Below, one piece after another: positions 20,381 to 32,800 of a stretch of 64,000 bases of DNA (positions are counted from its first letter, which is position 1; every line of letters begins with the position of its first letter). A model generated the notes under the pieces. That model ran no database searches and was not told where the DNA came from. It saw nothing but the letters and a program-made list of their open reading frames with translations. Source of the stretch: Dermacentor variabilis. Taxonomy: Eukaryota; Arthropoda; Arachnida; Ixodida; Ixodidae. The stretch covers positions 150,321,934-150,385,933 of the forward strand of contig NC_134574.1 in the NCBI RefSeq assembly GCF_050947875.1, read 5' to 3'. Position numbers and translations under genes: made by a program.

Positions 20381-21410
20381 AAGAAGCAGCGAAGTAGATT
20401 TCTGTCTATCTTTTCCTCTCTTTCCAGGCACGGTTAATGGTTCCACGTGCTGATAGCTTAGAGCGCGAATGCATTGCAAGAAGGCAAAGACGTAGATTCG
20501 CCGAAGCTGCGAGCAAGAAAAAGCAAAAAGAATTGCAGGCGCCACCGCGTGGTGCCATCCCCTTTGCACAAGTTTCCTTCAAGCTCGGTTCACATATGAA
20601 TAAGTCCGCGTCTCTTACACATACATTATGCACGCAATTATTCATACTAAAGTAGGAAAGCTGAGCGTTGCGAAAAACAGAAGAGCAAGTATGAGTCTCG
20701 ACCCGTTTTTCAACTTTTTGTTTGACAAATGGGTATACCAGAAAGCGCTGCTCCCTCTCTTTCACCCCCCTCTCCCCTTCACCTCTGTTTTGGGAAGAAA
20801 TATTAGTATTCAGAAACGCTCCTCGCTTTCAAACACTCGAATGCTAAGTGTTAATAATAATAATGATAATAATAAAAGGATTGTGTTGCGAATTACAGCT
20901 CGTTGCATGAACTGTTCATTACAACACCAATCACGTTTTGCACTTAGGCAGCGTACACCGAACACGTTTCATGGTTCTAGAAACACAGAAGGAATACTAA
21001 AACGAACAAACACACAAACTAATTAACAAAAAGGGCACGCGAATTTCCTCGACGAAGCCGCATTGAACTCGTGCCGTTATCAACAACAGGCACAGATCAT
21101 AGAGGCCACGAAACGCGTGAAATATTATTTGCAAATGATGCGCTGGCGTGACCACGTGCGTTAATATGTAGTGTTGGTACGCGTGGTTTTGCAATGTGGC
21201 CGTGGTGCGAACTATAAAGAATAATAATAAAGAAATAAGAGGAGACAGGTTTAAACGAGCCGGAATGCAGCCTCATTGCGGCAATCAGCGAGAAGCCTGC
21301 CTGATTCACGCTCACAACAAACTATTCTGTTTGTTGAATTCCTATCGCATTTCGCTCTATCAACCTCGCGTGCACAGTGAGTGAGCGACGTTCGTAAAGT
21401 TGGTGTTGCA
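20381..21410. other. Unrecognised DNA
   Basis: No gene recognised. Overlapping frames of 60-130 codons on both strands lack domains. Confidence 0.4.
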
Positions 21411-21536
21411 TGCTTTTGAAGTGGCAGAACAGAGCGGCAGGATGTGGACTGACAGAAAGTCGACAACACAAGCGCCGTGTTGTCCACTTTCTGTCAGTCT
21501 TAGTTCTGCCGCGCTGTTTCCCACTTCAAATCGCGT
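21411..21536. mobile_element. Foldback element with ACAACAC core
   Basis: The left arm contains TTTGAAGTGGCAGAACAGAG and GACTGACAGAAAGT; the right arm, reverse-complemented, has ATTTGAAGTGGGAAACAGCG and GACTGACAGAAAGT. The arms run to the centre, ending ACAACACAAGCG | CCGTGTTGT. Each arm is about 57-60 bp with small indels. It is non-coding. Confidence 0.7.
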
Positions 21537-21611
21537 AGTCAGCAGGGCGATTTTTCTTTTACTGCCCATCTACGAGGAAGTCATCTCAACTCGTTAGAAA
21601 TAAATGCTTTT

Positions 21612-21640
21612 TCCTCTCTCTGTCTCTCTCTCTCTCTCTG
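21612..21640. repeat. (TC)n microsatellite
   Basis: A short TC run with one TG interruption. Confidence 0.85.
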
Positions 21641-22019
21641 CCTATCTTGCGTCACCCGCTGGTCTAGGTCGTCAAGCTGTGGGCATTTCAGATGGCGACG
21701 ATCGGCGAGACGAGAAACAGCTAATCTAACCACTGCCCAACTCCACAAACCTGACGACACAAGAGCTGTGTTATAGGTTTCTGACAGATAAGCTTTGATA
21801 GCGAAAAGTTGCCGTGGCCGTCGCATGCCGAAAAGGTCGAAACGCATGCCTCCCGAAGCATAGACATGGACGTTTAAGAGGCGATAACAAGCCTATAAGT
21901 ATCAAAACTGATAAGGTATCCTTCAAAAAAACCATTGCCACTCATTCGGCGGAAGACGTATGATAACTACATTGAAGCAAGTGAGAAGTGAGACTTCTCT
22001 GTTTTGATTAACTAGTGTA
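21641..22019. other. Unrecognised DNA
   Basis: Nothing recognised. Confidence 0.4.
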
Positions 22020-22190
22020 AGCGCCAAAAACAACGCGCACGAGAAGGAAAGACGCAGGACAAGTGTTGACTTCCAAGAAATGATTCATAATAAGCCAAAA
22101 CACACATTATATAATTGAAAACGCACATGTCACTACAGGTGTAATGCGTAGAGACATGACTTTTTGCATTGGCGCGTGCATTCATTCTAA
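22020..22190. mobile_element. Possible Penelope-like pseudo-LTR fragment
   Basis: GTAAGCGCCAAAAACAACGC, GCAGGACAAGTGTTGACTTC and AAACGCACATGTCAC parallel the sequence just beyond the Penelope-like coding relic at 63060-63200 (GGGACACAAGCGCTGACTGT, ATGACAATGCGCATCG). Word order agrees but identity is modest, so this is tentative. Confidence 0.35.
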
Positions 22191-22792
22191 AAAAAAAACA
22201 ATTCCACTATCATAGCGCGCATTATGGGAGGCATTCTAAAAAGCTTTCAATTCCTTTTGACACTGGAAGTGACAGTACGGCGCCGTCGGTTGTAACGCTG
22301 AATACATGTCACCATGTCATGACACAACAAGGCTTATGGTCGAACGTTTTGCCTGTTAAGGTGCCCTTTGACTAGATACCGAACGGAAGCTGTCAAAATC
22401 CCTGACGCCACAGCAAATCGGTGGGGCGGGGGAAGATGGGGGGACGAGCGAAGTGCAACGTCGGAACCAGTGTTTTGTTTTTCTTGCACTTTTGTCTGTA
22501 GCTGCATCTTCTGGGAGCAATATTCTCGGGCGATCACTTTCGGAGATACTCTCACTTTCTGCGAGATTTCACGAGACTATCGCCAGGCGGGTCGAAGTCT
22601 GCGAGCGAATCTTTTCATGGCACGCTGTCCTAGCACAGTTGACAGTTGGCACACTGCCGAAACGCTGCGATTCGAAAATACCCGAGACTACCAGCCATGT
22701 CCCGGAGTTTTCACAAGTTCTCCCGGTGCCCACAAGAGTTCTCTCAATATTTTCCAACAGTACCGGGAGATTTCTTTCCCCAAGGTCACGTG
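22191..22792. other. Unrecognised DNA
   Basis: A 200-codon plus frame (22453-23055) begins with a hydrophobic, signal-peptide-like stretch, but it runs into the reversed 3' end of an RTE LINE and then an (AAT)n tract, so it is not supported as a gene. Overlapping frames of similar length exist in another phase and on the minus strand. Confidence 0.45.
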
Positions 22793-22907
22793 CATCATCA
22801 TCAGCCTGTGTCCACTGCAAGACGGCGGCTTCTCCCAATGCTTTCCGATTATCCCTGTTTTTCGCTAGCTGGGATAACCATATGGCTGCAAATTTCCTAA
22901 TTTCTAC

Positions 22908-22908
<1 letters not shown>
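22793..22908 (-). mobile_element. RTE-type LINE 3' end (minus)
   Basis: The plus strand reads CATCATCATCAGCCTGTGTC, then CACTGCAAGACGGCGGCTTC, then ATTATCCCTGTTTTTCGCTA and GCAAATTTCCTAATTTCTAC. Reverse-complemented, this matches the 3' portion of the RTE copy at 53757-54010 (AATTGGAGATCG..., GGCATTGGACGTTGAA..., GGCTGCTGCTGCTGACG). It is cut at the (AAT)n tract at 22909. Confidence 0.75.

Positions 22909-22954
<46 letters not shown>
22909..22954. repeat. (AAT)n microsatellite, locus 2
   Basis: About 15 AAT units immediately next to the truncated RTE end. An (AAGG)/(GGAA)-rich stretch follows at 22962-23010. Confidence 0.95.
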
Positions 22955-22955
<1 letters not shown>

Positions 22956-23987
22956 GGAAATAAAGAAGGAAAGTAAAGAAGGAAGGAATAAAGAAGGAAG
23001 GAAGGAAATGTCATGTCAGCACTCCGTTAAGGGGATAAAAGGAAAGAATCGCTGAAGAGTTTCGCGGTTTTATTTCCTTCATCGAGCGAGAAACGCCAGA
23101 GGCATTTCTCGATTATTCGGACTTTCGGCGTCTGCCACACGGAGACTTAAACAGCACATTATGCGAACGAGAGATGCATTCGATAAGAACGGGCGCGCCT
23201 AAGAGTGGTCGCTTACTCTTACTTCTTCGCGATGGGAACAGAACGCGCACACCGTGGCATTCTCTTGGGCCGTTCAATTGCGTATACCTGGCACGAATGT
23301 CAGAAGACGCGCAAGCTTCGATTGCCGAACCGGGAGACCAGCGTCGGAGTGTCACCACGCACTTGCGGGTTCTCTGGCTTGACTTGGTGACGCTTTTGAC
23401 GAGTTGAGTTCTGCAGTTGAGACTGCGGAACCCGCTGACTCATTTATGCGTGTTACTCTCTTGTGCAGTTCACTTGCTCGAAAGACGTAAAATTCCTTTG
23501 TTGAATCCGCTTTATGCGTTTATTGACAGGTCTACGTAGCGAGATGGTGGCGTTACGCAACGGTGCTTGGTGACTCCATTTCGCATAGAAATATATCTCG
23601 CAAGTCACAGAGCATCCCATGACAAAGGTTGGAGAAAGACGCCACGAAATGAAGTCAGCACAACGAAGGTTTAGAACACAAAGTGGCATTAGAGAAAAAA
23701 AGAAAGAAAGAAGAGCTGGACCTAAAATGTCACCAGCCTTACCAATATTTAAAACACAAAATGTCTTAAGAGGGCAAAACTGAATTTGATCACTGCTTGA
23801 AAAAAAAATATACATATCCGACGGCTACGATACTCCCTAATGCGAAATTTGAGCGCAGCTGTATACGTGTTTTCATTTCGCAGTATACTGATGCAAGAAA
23901 TTCGTGACCGAAATCACCGCACACACTGGCAAGTGGGCTATAGTGCTGTCGGCGCCTTCGCAGAGGGAGATGCAGTACGGGAACGTT
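22955..23987. other. Unrecognised DNA
   Basis: No gene recognised. A GC- and CpG-rich part lies at 23090-23430. Open frames of 114-120 codons at 23453-24193 overlap on both strands. Confidence 0.4.
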
Positions 23988-24050
23988 GGCATGATGAGCG
24001 GCGTTGGAGCCAGCTGTGGAAGACGAGGACGACGAACGCGCGAGCAGTGG
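23988..24050 (+). repeat. Dispersed repeat with GAGCCAGCTGTGGAAGA
   Basis: GGCATGATGAGCGGC, then GGAGCCAGCTGTGGAAGA, is shared with 36475-36540, where the sequence is GGAATGACGAGCGGC and GGAGCCAGCTGTGGAAGA. The second copy follows directly after a SINE-A composite, which suggests the two may be parts of a larger mobile unit. Confidence 0.6.
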
Positions 24051-24249
24051 CTGAATACGAAAATTACGTTGTGCCTGGCCTCCAAGAGCCCTTAAAATTA
24101 ATGAAATACTGGGGCCAAAGGGCCAAAATGACAATCTCTCTCTCCGCCTTTTATGAAATGTGTGTGTCGGAGAGTCGTCGGCATTACAGGTGATTCCCGC
24201 TAATCCTTCTCTTTTAGGCGACAGTACATATCAAACACAATCTGATTAT

Positions 24250-24364
24250 TAGACCATCCGTAGTGGGGGGCTCTGGATTAACTTTAAAGGGTGTAAAGGT
24301 GTGAGCTATAGACAGATTTGCAGCGTTACTGATGATTAAGGGTGTAGGTTATATTACAGTGTAG
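24250..24364. repeat. SINE-B tail fragment joined to a GTGTAAA repeat
   Basis: Positions 24250-24288 (CCGTAGTGGGGGGCTCTGGA) are SINE-B tail sequence. From 24289 GGGTGTAAAGGTGTGAGCTA and TATAGACAGATTTGC, then AAGGGTGTAGGTTATATTAC, match the GTGTAAA repeats at 50093 and 55865. Confidence 0.6.
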
Positions 24365-24604
24365 AAGCGCAAAGCACGTGCACATATATGTACTATGTCA
24401 AAATAGTGCGAACCTCGGGCATCGTTGCATGTGTGTGACCCCCCCTCCCTACCTATGAAGGAAGGAAAGACGCTAGAACGGGGTACTACGTCTTCGCACA
24501 CCAACTCTTTCGGCGCATTCCACTGGCCGAAAAGGAGAGGAGACAAAGAGCAGAGAGAAGCAGAGCAGTACTAAGCGCAGCGAAATTGCGACTGCTTGCT
24601 GACT

Positions 24605-24607
<3 letters not shown>
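24365..24607. other. Unrecognised DNA
   Basis: Nothing recognised. It includes a pyrimidine-rich stretch at 24440-24452. Confidence 0.35.
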
Positions 24608-24660
<53 letters not shown>

Positions 24661-24678
24661 CTTGACGGGGGGGGGGGG
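24608..24678. repeat. (GA)n microsatellite and poly-G run
   Basis: About 25 GA units (24608-24658) followed by a 12-bp G run (24667-24678). Both are slippage-prone tracts. Confidence 0.95.
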
Positions 24679-26945
24679 TGAAAGGTGGGGGCTAAGTGCA
24701 GCGCGGTAACTGCCTCTCAGTACACGACACCTCAACCACACTGCACAAGGGGGAAGGGAGAGAAAGGGGGATGCCCACGCAGAGCAGCTGCGAGGGCGAA
24801 GGTGTATTACGTGAACCGATTGTTTACCTTACCGCGGTGTTTATCACGCCTCCGAGCCGTCATTGCTGCACCAAAACGACGGAAGCAGAACCAGAAATGC
24901 AAGGATATGACGCGTTTGTGTCACGTAACTTTCCTTTGCACTCGGCTGTTCGCGCGGGAGTTTCTCGGACTGCTCTAGACCTCTGTTATCTGGTTCTCTT
25001 CTCTTCTGCCCGTGTATGTACGCCTTGCCTTCTCTCACGATGCTGTCTACTGCTTTCGGCGTCACCGAACTGCTCCTGTTCTGCCTTTGTAACGCAGCGC
25101 TCCTGCTGCTGTTCGCCCATTCCAATGCATCTACTCTTGAGAGAGTACCTGGGGAACGCTTGGGAATGCTCCTGTTCGCCCAGTGGAATTCGTCGTTAGC
25201 GAAGCGTTCCGCTTCGCCTTTCTTATCTCAAAAGCTCGGCAGAACACGTGACCTTGCGCTCGGCGGACTCCACCCAGTGTGCTTGGTTCTCGGTTGGTTT
25301 TAGTCGATGCCTACTTGTTCGGGTGCATTGCCAATCACGCTGTGCACATTTCCTCGCAATATGCTTGAGCAACTTCGTGTAACGCGTACGTTGATCTTTT
25401 TTCGTTGTTTCGCGAGAATGTGGCTACCACACTTTGATGCGGCACCTATTGTTTTTTTTTTCAAAGGGTGGGCGTTGAGTGTGGCTTGTGAGAGAAACTA
25501 AAGCCTACCACTTGCTGGACTGACTTTTGTTGGGGTAAATTTTAACACGCCACGTGCACTCCAAGTTTCTTTCCTTCTTCCATGGGTCCGCGGGGTTTCT
25601 CCGTCCCCGCGATACTTCCGGTCACGTGTGACATTGTGACTGTCACGCGTGACCGTCCCGTGTGACGTATGACAGGACATTGGCAGAAAAAGTGGTGTGT
25701 TGTGTGCGCGTTTTCTTGTGCGTTAATTCTATGGGACGTCTGTTTTTTGTTTCCGAAACACACACCCACACGCGCACACGCAGGAACGTCACATACAAGT
25801 CCCAAGAACGTTTGAAGCCACAAGTATGAATCAAGATCATAAGAATTCAAGCGGTATACCGTAATTCTCAGGAAGATTCCATTAACTTTAGCGGAAAGCT
25901 ACATGCCTTTCAAGGCACATAATTTGTACATATTTTTAGCACATCATATCTCCTCATTTCATTGTATTCTCCGTGTGTAAAGCTAGTGAACTCCTGTATT
26001 GTTATGCTTGTGAAACTCTTGTGCTTCAAATACAGTATTTCCGACCGCGTACCTGTAGCACAAATAAATTAAACTTTCACTGATGTAACTTGTACGTCGA
26101 CTATTACACTTGTTTTTCTTTTATATTTTGTAAGCAGACCTAGGGTTTGTGAATTAAACGTGTGCTGCACTGCTGCAGTCATGACAGTTTTACCTCGAAT
26201 GGAGCTGGCGATCAAAGTCTTGTGTACCTTCTGCCATATATTGAACGCCTGGCATTCATTAGGTTCTACTGTGTCTCTTTGTGATATTGTTGGCTTTATT
26301 GTGAAGCCTATTGACATTAATTCCTTCTAATCAGCATTTCATTCCCGACAAAATTCTCTGGGTTGTCGATTCTCCCTTTCGAAACCGCGCACAATGGAGC
26401 GAAGGTGCATTCATTGTTTAAATGAAGAAGCTTCCACAATGACGCTAATCAACCCGCGTCGGGCTTCGTATTTTCGCCCGACGTCAGCGCGGGGTTGTAT
26501 AGTTAGGATGCGAAACCAATTGGGTTCCGTACATCACGCGTTTCACCGGTTCCTCGATTTACGTAAAACGCATTTCACGCGTCATAAAAGAGGTTAGTTC
26601 CGTTCTCCAGCGGTTTACGCATCGCCGGATACGCAGTGAGCACTACGCAGGAGTAGGCGACTTTTATTTCTTTTTCTTTCTGTGTCGCTGCAGCAAACCA
26701 GCGATGTTGTGGAAACGAGTATAAGGGTTGCTGGTGCAGCGATATAAAATCAAACGAAAGGGCTTTCTTTTTTTTAAAATTTATTCGTCGTTATTTTCTT
26801 CTTTCTTTCCCGGTTCTTTTTTGCTCAGCGGAGCATGCACGTAGTGATGCCACGTGTCGTATGCAAATGCTGTACAGTTGTAGCCACGGCGATTACCATC
26901 CAAAGCTCGCAGAGCCCCTCTGAGTGAAAAAAAAAATAGTGTGTG
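24679..26945. other. Long unrecognised interval
   Basis: No family or gene is recognised over about 2.3 kb. A short imperfect duplication around TGCTCCTGTTCGCCC occurs at 25087-25183. GTGTGAC words recur at 25620-25670. Frames such as 24696-25199 (167 codons) are Cys/Ser/Leu-rich without a domain and overlap other frames. Confidence 0.4.
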
Positions 26946-27043
26946 TACATACATACATACATACATGCATACATACATACATACATACATACATACATAC
27001 ATACATACATACATACATACATACATACATACATACATACATG
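26946..27043. repeat. (ACAT)n microsatellite
   Basis: About 24 ACAT units with one GCAT variant. It gives Tyr-Met-Cys-Val or Thr-Tyr-Ile-His periodic frames, which should not be annotated as proteins. Confidence 0.95.
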
Positions 27044-30000
27044 ATTGTTTAGTCATGTGGATCCAAGAGGGCACCAATGGAGCCAAGAAAAGCGTAGGGA
27101 ATTTAGCTTTACAGCCTTATAGAATTATGTAATTGATTATAAATTAAGCTTTAAGTGGGACATCATTTAACATAGACAGGGTTGTGGGACATCATTTGAG
27201 ATAGACAAGGTTAACGGAAGGTCGAATGAAAAATAGATTCCTCAGCTAGTCATTATATTACAGTTATATTGCTTTATTGAAGCGCCAGTTAATCATAAAT
27301 GATGCGAAAGCTTGCAGCGTGAATTGGCAAGGTCAAGAAAAATACCAAATGATGAATCGAATGATCAACAAGTCAAATTAACTGAGAGATGTACTATTAA
27401 CAGCCATGTGAAGCAAAGGGAACCCTTACCCATGAGAAGTAAAGCAATTTTTAAAAAAAATTGCACTACACAGTGAATTTTAATTCAGTGCTACATTTCA
27501 GGCGTTATTACTGTGGACAAAGTCAAGGCAAAGGCCAAATGAAAAATGAATTGAAAAGAGAGCGGGGCTCAATGATACATTGTAGCCAGGTGTAGTCTGT
27601 AGCCTGCGCCGTGTTCACTTTGAAAAAAGAACCTCATTAGTGCGTGTTCGCGTCATGAAAATACATACAGATAGTTTCCGTCTTCAGCAAAAATGGCAAT
27701 TTATCCGCGAAACCTGGCGGCTAGAAGCCACAGGTGTCTGCGCAGATGACCTCTAAGACAGAAGGAACAAACGAAAAAAAAAGTAACAACGCGATAACGG
27801 AGCTTGGCGCACGTAAAACGACAGACGGAACGTCGTGAAAAGTCAAGCGACGTCCGGCATCCTCAACTAAAATGCTAGCGACACACGCTACTCCGATACT
27901 GCGCACTAGGCAGTCGTAAAAAAGAAAAGAGGACGCGACGCACCTAAGAAAACGAGCACCGCTTGGCACGATATCGTCGTAGACGTCGCAGGCGCGCGAT
28001 ATAATCTCGCTAAAGTGTCCGCTTGGCCGAGTTGGTTGCCGACGCTGCGAGAGCAAAAAAAAAACGAGACAGAGGGAGAGAAATGAGTGACACCACAGCG
28101 CCTTACTCTCTCGCTTTTTTTTTTTGTCTTCTTTAGTTCTTCTTTTATTTCTAGCGTTCTTGTTTTCTTTCTTTTGCTTCCCTCGTTCAAGGTATCTCGA
28201 AGCTCCCGCGGCTGCTGCGCTTAACCCCCCGTGTCGCACCCCCAAGCCGCTCGTCGGAAAGCGTGTTTTTATGTTGGGAGAGTCTCGTGTGGGGAGCTCA
28301 GCTTACGACCGCATCGTAGACGACTGGATGGCCGTGTGTGCATGAAAATGTCCCTAACGCTGCCCTCCGCTGAGCTCAGAAGGATGCACATTTGCTTTCC
28401 AGAAGCGAGTGTCTCAGGCGCATGTTGTTTGCTTCAGCAGAATGACCCTTATGGGAACAGCGAGTGCCACGAAAGATCATACCGCGATACCTTGAACTGC
28501 GCCAGCAGGGGAGGCCCAAAGCGGAACGAATTAACACGTTGTGTCTATAGCTTTCGCGTACGCGTCACTAACCATCGACAAGCGTATTTGTAAAGATCGC
28601 ATAAAATTATAATTATTAACTTTGCGTAAAGCGTAGGGCTACATAATGCCGGCAGCACATTGAGTGCCACCTACCCGGGGATTGTAAGAACAGGGGATTC
28701 GAGACGAAACGGTTCTCGCCGAATAAGATACACAGCAGCGGCGGACATGCGAATTAGCGCGATAATCGCGAAGGTGGTTATTAATTAGCAATGTTTAACT
28801 AATAGGCCTCTTGGTCGGTGATCTAGGTCAATGAAAGGCGGCATGGAAACTGAACGCTGCACGACTCCTAAGCCAAAGTGGTCCTCGCTTTACTCATATC
28901 CCTCACCTCTTTCAATTTATTTAACGCTTTTTTGGGGATAGATCGGCGAACGTCTTCGGGTTGCGAGGGCTGCGTGGCATGTCTGAATTCTACTCTATAA
29001 CGCAGTGCCAGTGAAGGCACTCCTGTTCGGTATCATTAAGCTATACATCACGCCGTGCATATATAATGTTGCCTTACAGGTATCTCTAAGGCACACACAT
29101 TTTAATGGAAGGAGTGAATGGACTGGAAAGTGAAGGACAATACGTAGGAGGAGAACTCGGAACAACGCGCCCCTCTTCGCAGTTCATTTCCCGACAAATA
29201 CAACGCGCACACTTGTTAACAGCAATTCGTGTTTTTTCTTTATGTGCGAAGGCGTCAATGGGGTCCATTGAGCGAGAAAGCCGTGGAAGCGTCTGTAGCA
29301 GCGAGGCTTCCCATTGGCCGCGACGCCACGTCACCTCGCACGCTCGTTACGCAGGCTCGCACTCGCTGTCTTGGGCCTCGACGGAACAGAGCGGGCGAGA
29401 GGGAACACCTGCTGCCGCGGAACTGCGTGAGTGGAGAGGGCATCGCCGCGACGCCAGGTCATCCTCTTTCTCGGAAGCGTGTGTTATACGCACGTTCTTT
29501 ATCCACGAAAGCTCGCGGCTGTGTTCTAACTACGCCTCGGTAAAGCCAAATGGAAACGCGCCAAGCGTCTCAACGCGATCGATTGCCCGCGAGGAGTTCA
29601 CAACTCGAAGGACCGCTCAACGGCATTCAGTTGTGCTTTCTGATGCACACCTCAGAAAAAGTACTTAGGTGTCTTCGGATTTCTTTTTCTATAGCGAAGC
29701 TGTTTATGGCCAGGGTTCTGTGCATTCTTAATCTGCGTTCGCAAGAACTGTGGGCCCATCCCGAAGAAAGTGCAACACCTGGCCGACCCGCGGCGGAGGT
29801 GAAGCAGGCTTGAAGCACTCCGCCAAATTGCAGAAGTAGTTTTAATATCTTGGGTCTAAAAAGCACCCGTATCAGATATTAAGCTAGCTGATAAGAACAG
29901 ATACTACACTTTGAATAGCGTCGGCCACGTCTATGTTCGCGCCGCCCTCTCTTTGTCGGCGTTCCAAGTGCTTGCGTATCTACTTTCCTTCCGGTCTCCT

Positions 30001-30338
30001 GTGGTGGCGGTCCCGTCGAAACACCACGCGTGTCTAGTACCCTCCGGCTGCTCGGGGCGGTGGCCCCGCCGTCCACGCGAATGTATATAAATATCGCGGT
30101 ATCAATGAATTCGTACATTTGTTCAAAATTCTGTGCCACCTCTGTGTCGTGTGCTAAACAGCTTCGCTGGTCATCAACCTGAGGATGAGAAGGCGGTCAT
30201 AGAACGAAGACGCCATTATAACGAGGATTTGAAGGTGCGAGGTTGGCGTAACGTACAGGAGGATTGGACAACGTCCAGCAAACTAAGTTTGGAACTTTTA
30301 ACAGCTGCCGAAGTAACTATTCACCGTACTAAAGGTTT

Positions 30339-30339
<1 letters not shown>
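27044..30339. other. Long unrecognised interval with a 29-bp duplication
   Basis: A two-copy direct repeat of period 29 lies at 27156-27213 (TGGGACATCATTTAACATAG and TGGGACATCATTTGAGATAG). The rest shows no recognisable gene or element. CpG-rich parts lie at 28190-28340 and 29230-29480. Frames of 174 codons minus (27721-28245) and 187 plus (29105-29668) lack domains and overlap others. Confidence 0.4.

Positions 30340-30431
<92 letters not shown>
30340..30431. repeat. (ACT)n(AAT)n compound microsatellite
   Basis: About 20 ACT units change into about 11 AAT units. A poly-Thr then poly-Asn frame runs through it. Confidence 0.95.
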
Positions 30432-30433
<2 letters not shown>

Positions 30434-31138
30434 CCTTGTCATTACCGCGACAAAAAGATGAAAGACGTTGGAAGCGCGCAGAGCGAAACATTGCGAGTTG
30501 CTTTCACGCAAAGACCGGATCACCAAACTCTCATGATTTCTTTTAAAGTTTTGTTTTCGTATCTGCAGTTCGTCATCCTTTCTGCAATGCATGAACATGC
30601 GCGTTTCGAAGTAAACACTTCATACGTGCGCTCCACACAGTACGCAAGTGTCGTACCAACGCGCACGCTGAACTTATGCTTTCCAAATCTATGTGACATT
30701 CGCGTTCCGACAGTCATCCTTTTCAGCGCATCCTCTTTGCCAAGTTTGCTAACGACCTACGCAGAAGGGCTTGACGCGTGAAGGCTTGGTTTCCTCGTTT
30801 ATTTTCCCCCTGTGTGCACGAGTTTTGAGTTGGACTGCCACGCTGGTCATTAGATACACGCACCCTTTATAACTATAAAACTCCGAGTGAAGAACGTACG
30901 ACATGTCGGCTTCTGTCGCCTCGCGTTCGCCACAGCACGTGAACGCTATGTGTTGTATAAGCTGGGTTAAAACGGACGAAAAGAAAGAAATTGTCACCGA
31001 CAGAATTAACCGTCTCTTTCCAGCTAGCATACGTTTCATGCCGGTGGTGTAGAGTAAGTTTGCCTTTAGAGAAATAACGACTGACTCTTATGTAACTTTC
31101 CAAGCTACGAAATGGGGGAGAGAGGAAGGGAATGCGAA
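30432..31138. other. Unrecognised DNA
   Basis: No gene recognised. Overlapping short frames on both strands. Confidence 0.4.
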
Positions 31139-31164
31139 AGAGAGAGAGAGAGAGAGAGAGAGAG
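31139..31164. repeat. (GA)n microsatellite
   Basis: About 13 GA units within a purine-rich stretch. Confidence 0.9.
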
Positions 31165-31869
31165 GAAGGGAGAAGGAGAAATGAGCGATAGCCTAGAGGC
31201 GCACGTGGAGACGCTGCGTGCCAGCTTCACAAGTTGTTAGCACGGAGACAAACGAGCACCTCGCTTTGGGAGATTTGAATGGTGCAGTCACTTCGGTAGC
31301 AAGCTCCTCTCCCTCGCAATGAATCTCGCGGGCGTGTTGCACAACCAGCGCCTGGCTAATAATCAGCGTGCGCTGCGCCTCATTACAGTAATTATCACTG
31401 ACTTTTGCTAACCCGTCGCTGATCGCGAGAGAGTGAGCAGCTCAATGAAGTGCTGTTGCGAAAAGCTTTTGGCCTGTACAGCCGATGCAAAGTTTGCGCG
31501 TAACATCCGGTTTATTTTGTTATATAGTTGATCGCTTCGTTTTTGTTGTTTGTTTGTAATTTTCTGCGGGGAAGCGAAGAGACTGGAAACCGGCGGACTC
31601 ACAATTAGGCGAACACTGACGCTCGGAGCAATTTGCATGCATGCAATACTGAGGTCGAATGAAAAAGAAAGTCGCAGATTCGCCCGAACGGCAAAGCATT
31701 GATTGCAATTAGCGCATTATTAAACAGCTATAGGCAGTAAAGTTAGTAGTTTTATCAGCTGTATAAAATGCTGTAAACATTCGTTTACTAACTAAAGAAA
31801 AGAAAATTATCCTCCCTTGGTTTCCGCCGCGAGGTTATGAAATGGAATGAAAAGTTCTTTTTTTAACAG
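31165..31869. other. Unrecognised DNA
   Basis: Nothing recognised. Confidence 0.4.
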
Positions 31870-32770
31870 GACGCGTTCAGTTTACCTAAGCTGACAATTT
31901 TCAGTCAAGTTCCGGTGTTCCCCAGGGCGGAAGTTTATCTCCTCTGTTGTTTCTGATCTGCATAAATAACCTTCCCACTAATATATCAACAAAGCTGCGG
32001 CTTTTTGCAGACAGTTGCGTTCTATATAACCACCTTCATACATCTGACGACACAATCGCCCTACAACACGACCTCGACACTATCGCTTCTTGGTGCGAAA
32101 AATGGCATATACCTCTAAACCTCAACTAAATTAAAAATAATCTCCTTCACACGCAAACACACCACCATGCATCACACTTATCGCATTAACTCTGTTCCTA
32201 TTGAGCACACGCGTACTTACAGATATCTATGATTCCATATGACACCATCACTTTCATGGGTGAAACATACTCAAACAATCCGCTGTGAAGATTCGCGCAC
32301 ACTAGGGTATTTGCAACGTAACTTAATATCCGCAGCTTCCAAATAAAGAAAGCTAGCATATTTAACGTACGTGCGACCCAAACTTGAGTACGTATCATCC
32401 ATCCGGCATCCCCCGCAAGCTTATCTCACCGATGTTAGAAACCACACAAAACCACGCTGCTCGCTTTATTAAGTCACGATATTCAAGACGTATCAGCGTG
32501 ACCACCTTAAAACAAACTTTGTCTCTTCCATTGCTTGCTTCGCGGCGCGTAACTTCTCGTCTTCACCTTCTTCACACTTTCATTTACTTCACCCCGTCAG
32601 GACACGCCCTCTTAGATCGCCCGTTCTGAACATCATCCTGTTTATCTCATGCTCGCCCTTTGGCGGCAATAAAGTGCTCGACGACGCCGATGAGCAGCTC
32701 ATTCTTCCCCCATGCCGTAACACTTTGGAACTCACTCCCAGATAATATTAGACAGCTTTAGTTTAGCGTT
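31870..32770 (+). pseudogene. Non-LTR reverse transcriptase fragment, decayed
   Basis: It reads SSGVPQGGSLSPLLFLICIN from about 31907, STKLRLFADSCVLYNH near 32000 (FADS instead of FADD), DLDTIASWCEKWHIPLNLN, then, after stops, ENTRXXYLQRNL-like words, AARFIKSRYSRRISVTTLKQ near 32460, and FPHAVTLWNSLPDN-like AVTLWNSLPDNI near 32720. This is the order of RT core, thumb and C-terminus in a LINE distinct in sequence from the one at 2220. The changed catalytic residue and many stops mean it is inactive. Confidence 0.85.
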
Positions 32771-32776
32771 TGCAAC

Positions 32777-32800
32777 CGAACATTACGTAGGTAATGTTCG
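32777..32800. repeat. 10-bp inverted repeat with GTAG loop
   Basis: CGAACATTAC and GTAATGTTCG flank GTAG. Related words (CATTACGTACG, AACGTACGTTATTTGG) follow up to 32920, which may be part of a small DNA element whose limits I cannot fix. Confidence 0.6.

Noticed and set aside
22453..23055. 200-codon plus-strand open frame with a hydrophobic N-terminus
   Set aside because: It runs through the reversed 3' end of an RTE LINE and into an (AAT)n tract giving poly-Ile, with competing frames in other phases.
26825..27086. Periodic Met-Tyr-Val-Cys protein
   Set aside because: Direct translation of the (ACAT)n microsatellite.
29105..29668. 187-codon plus-strand open frame
   Set aside because: CpG-rich region where long Arg/Ser/Ala frames arise by chance; no recognised domain and overlapping alternatives.
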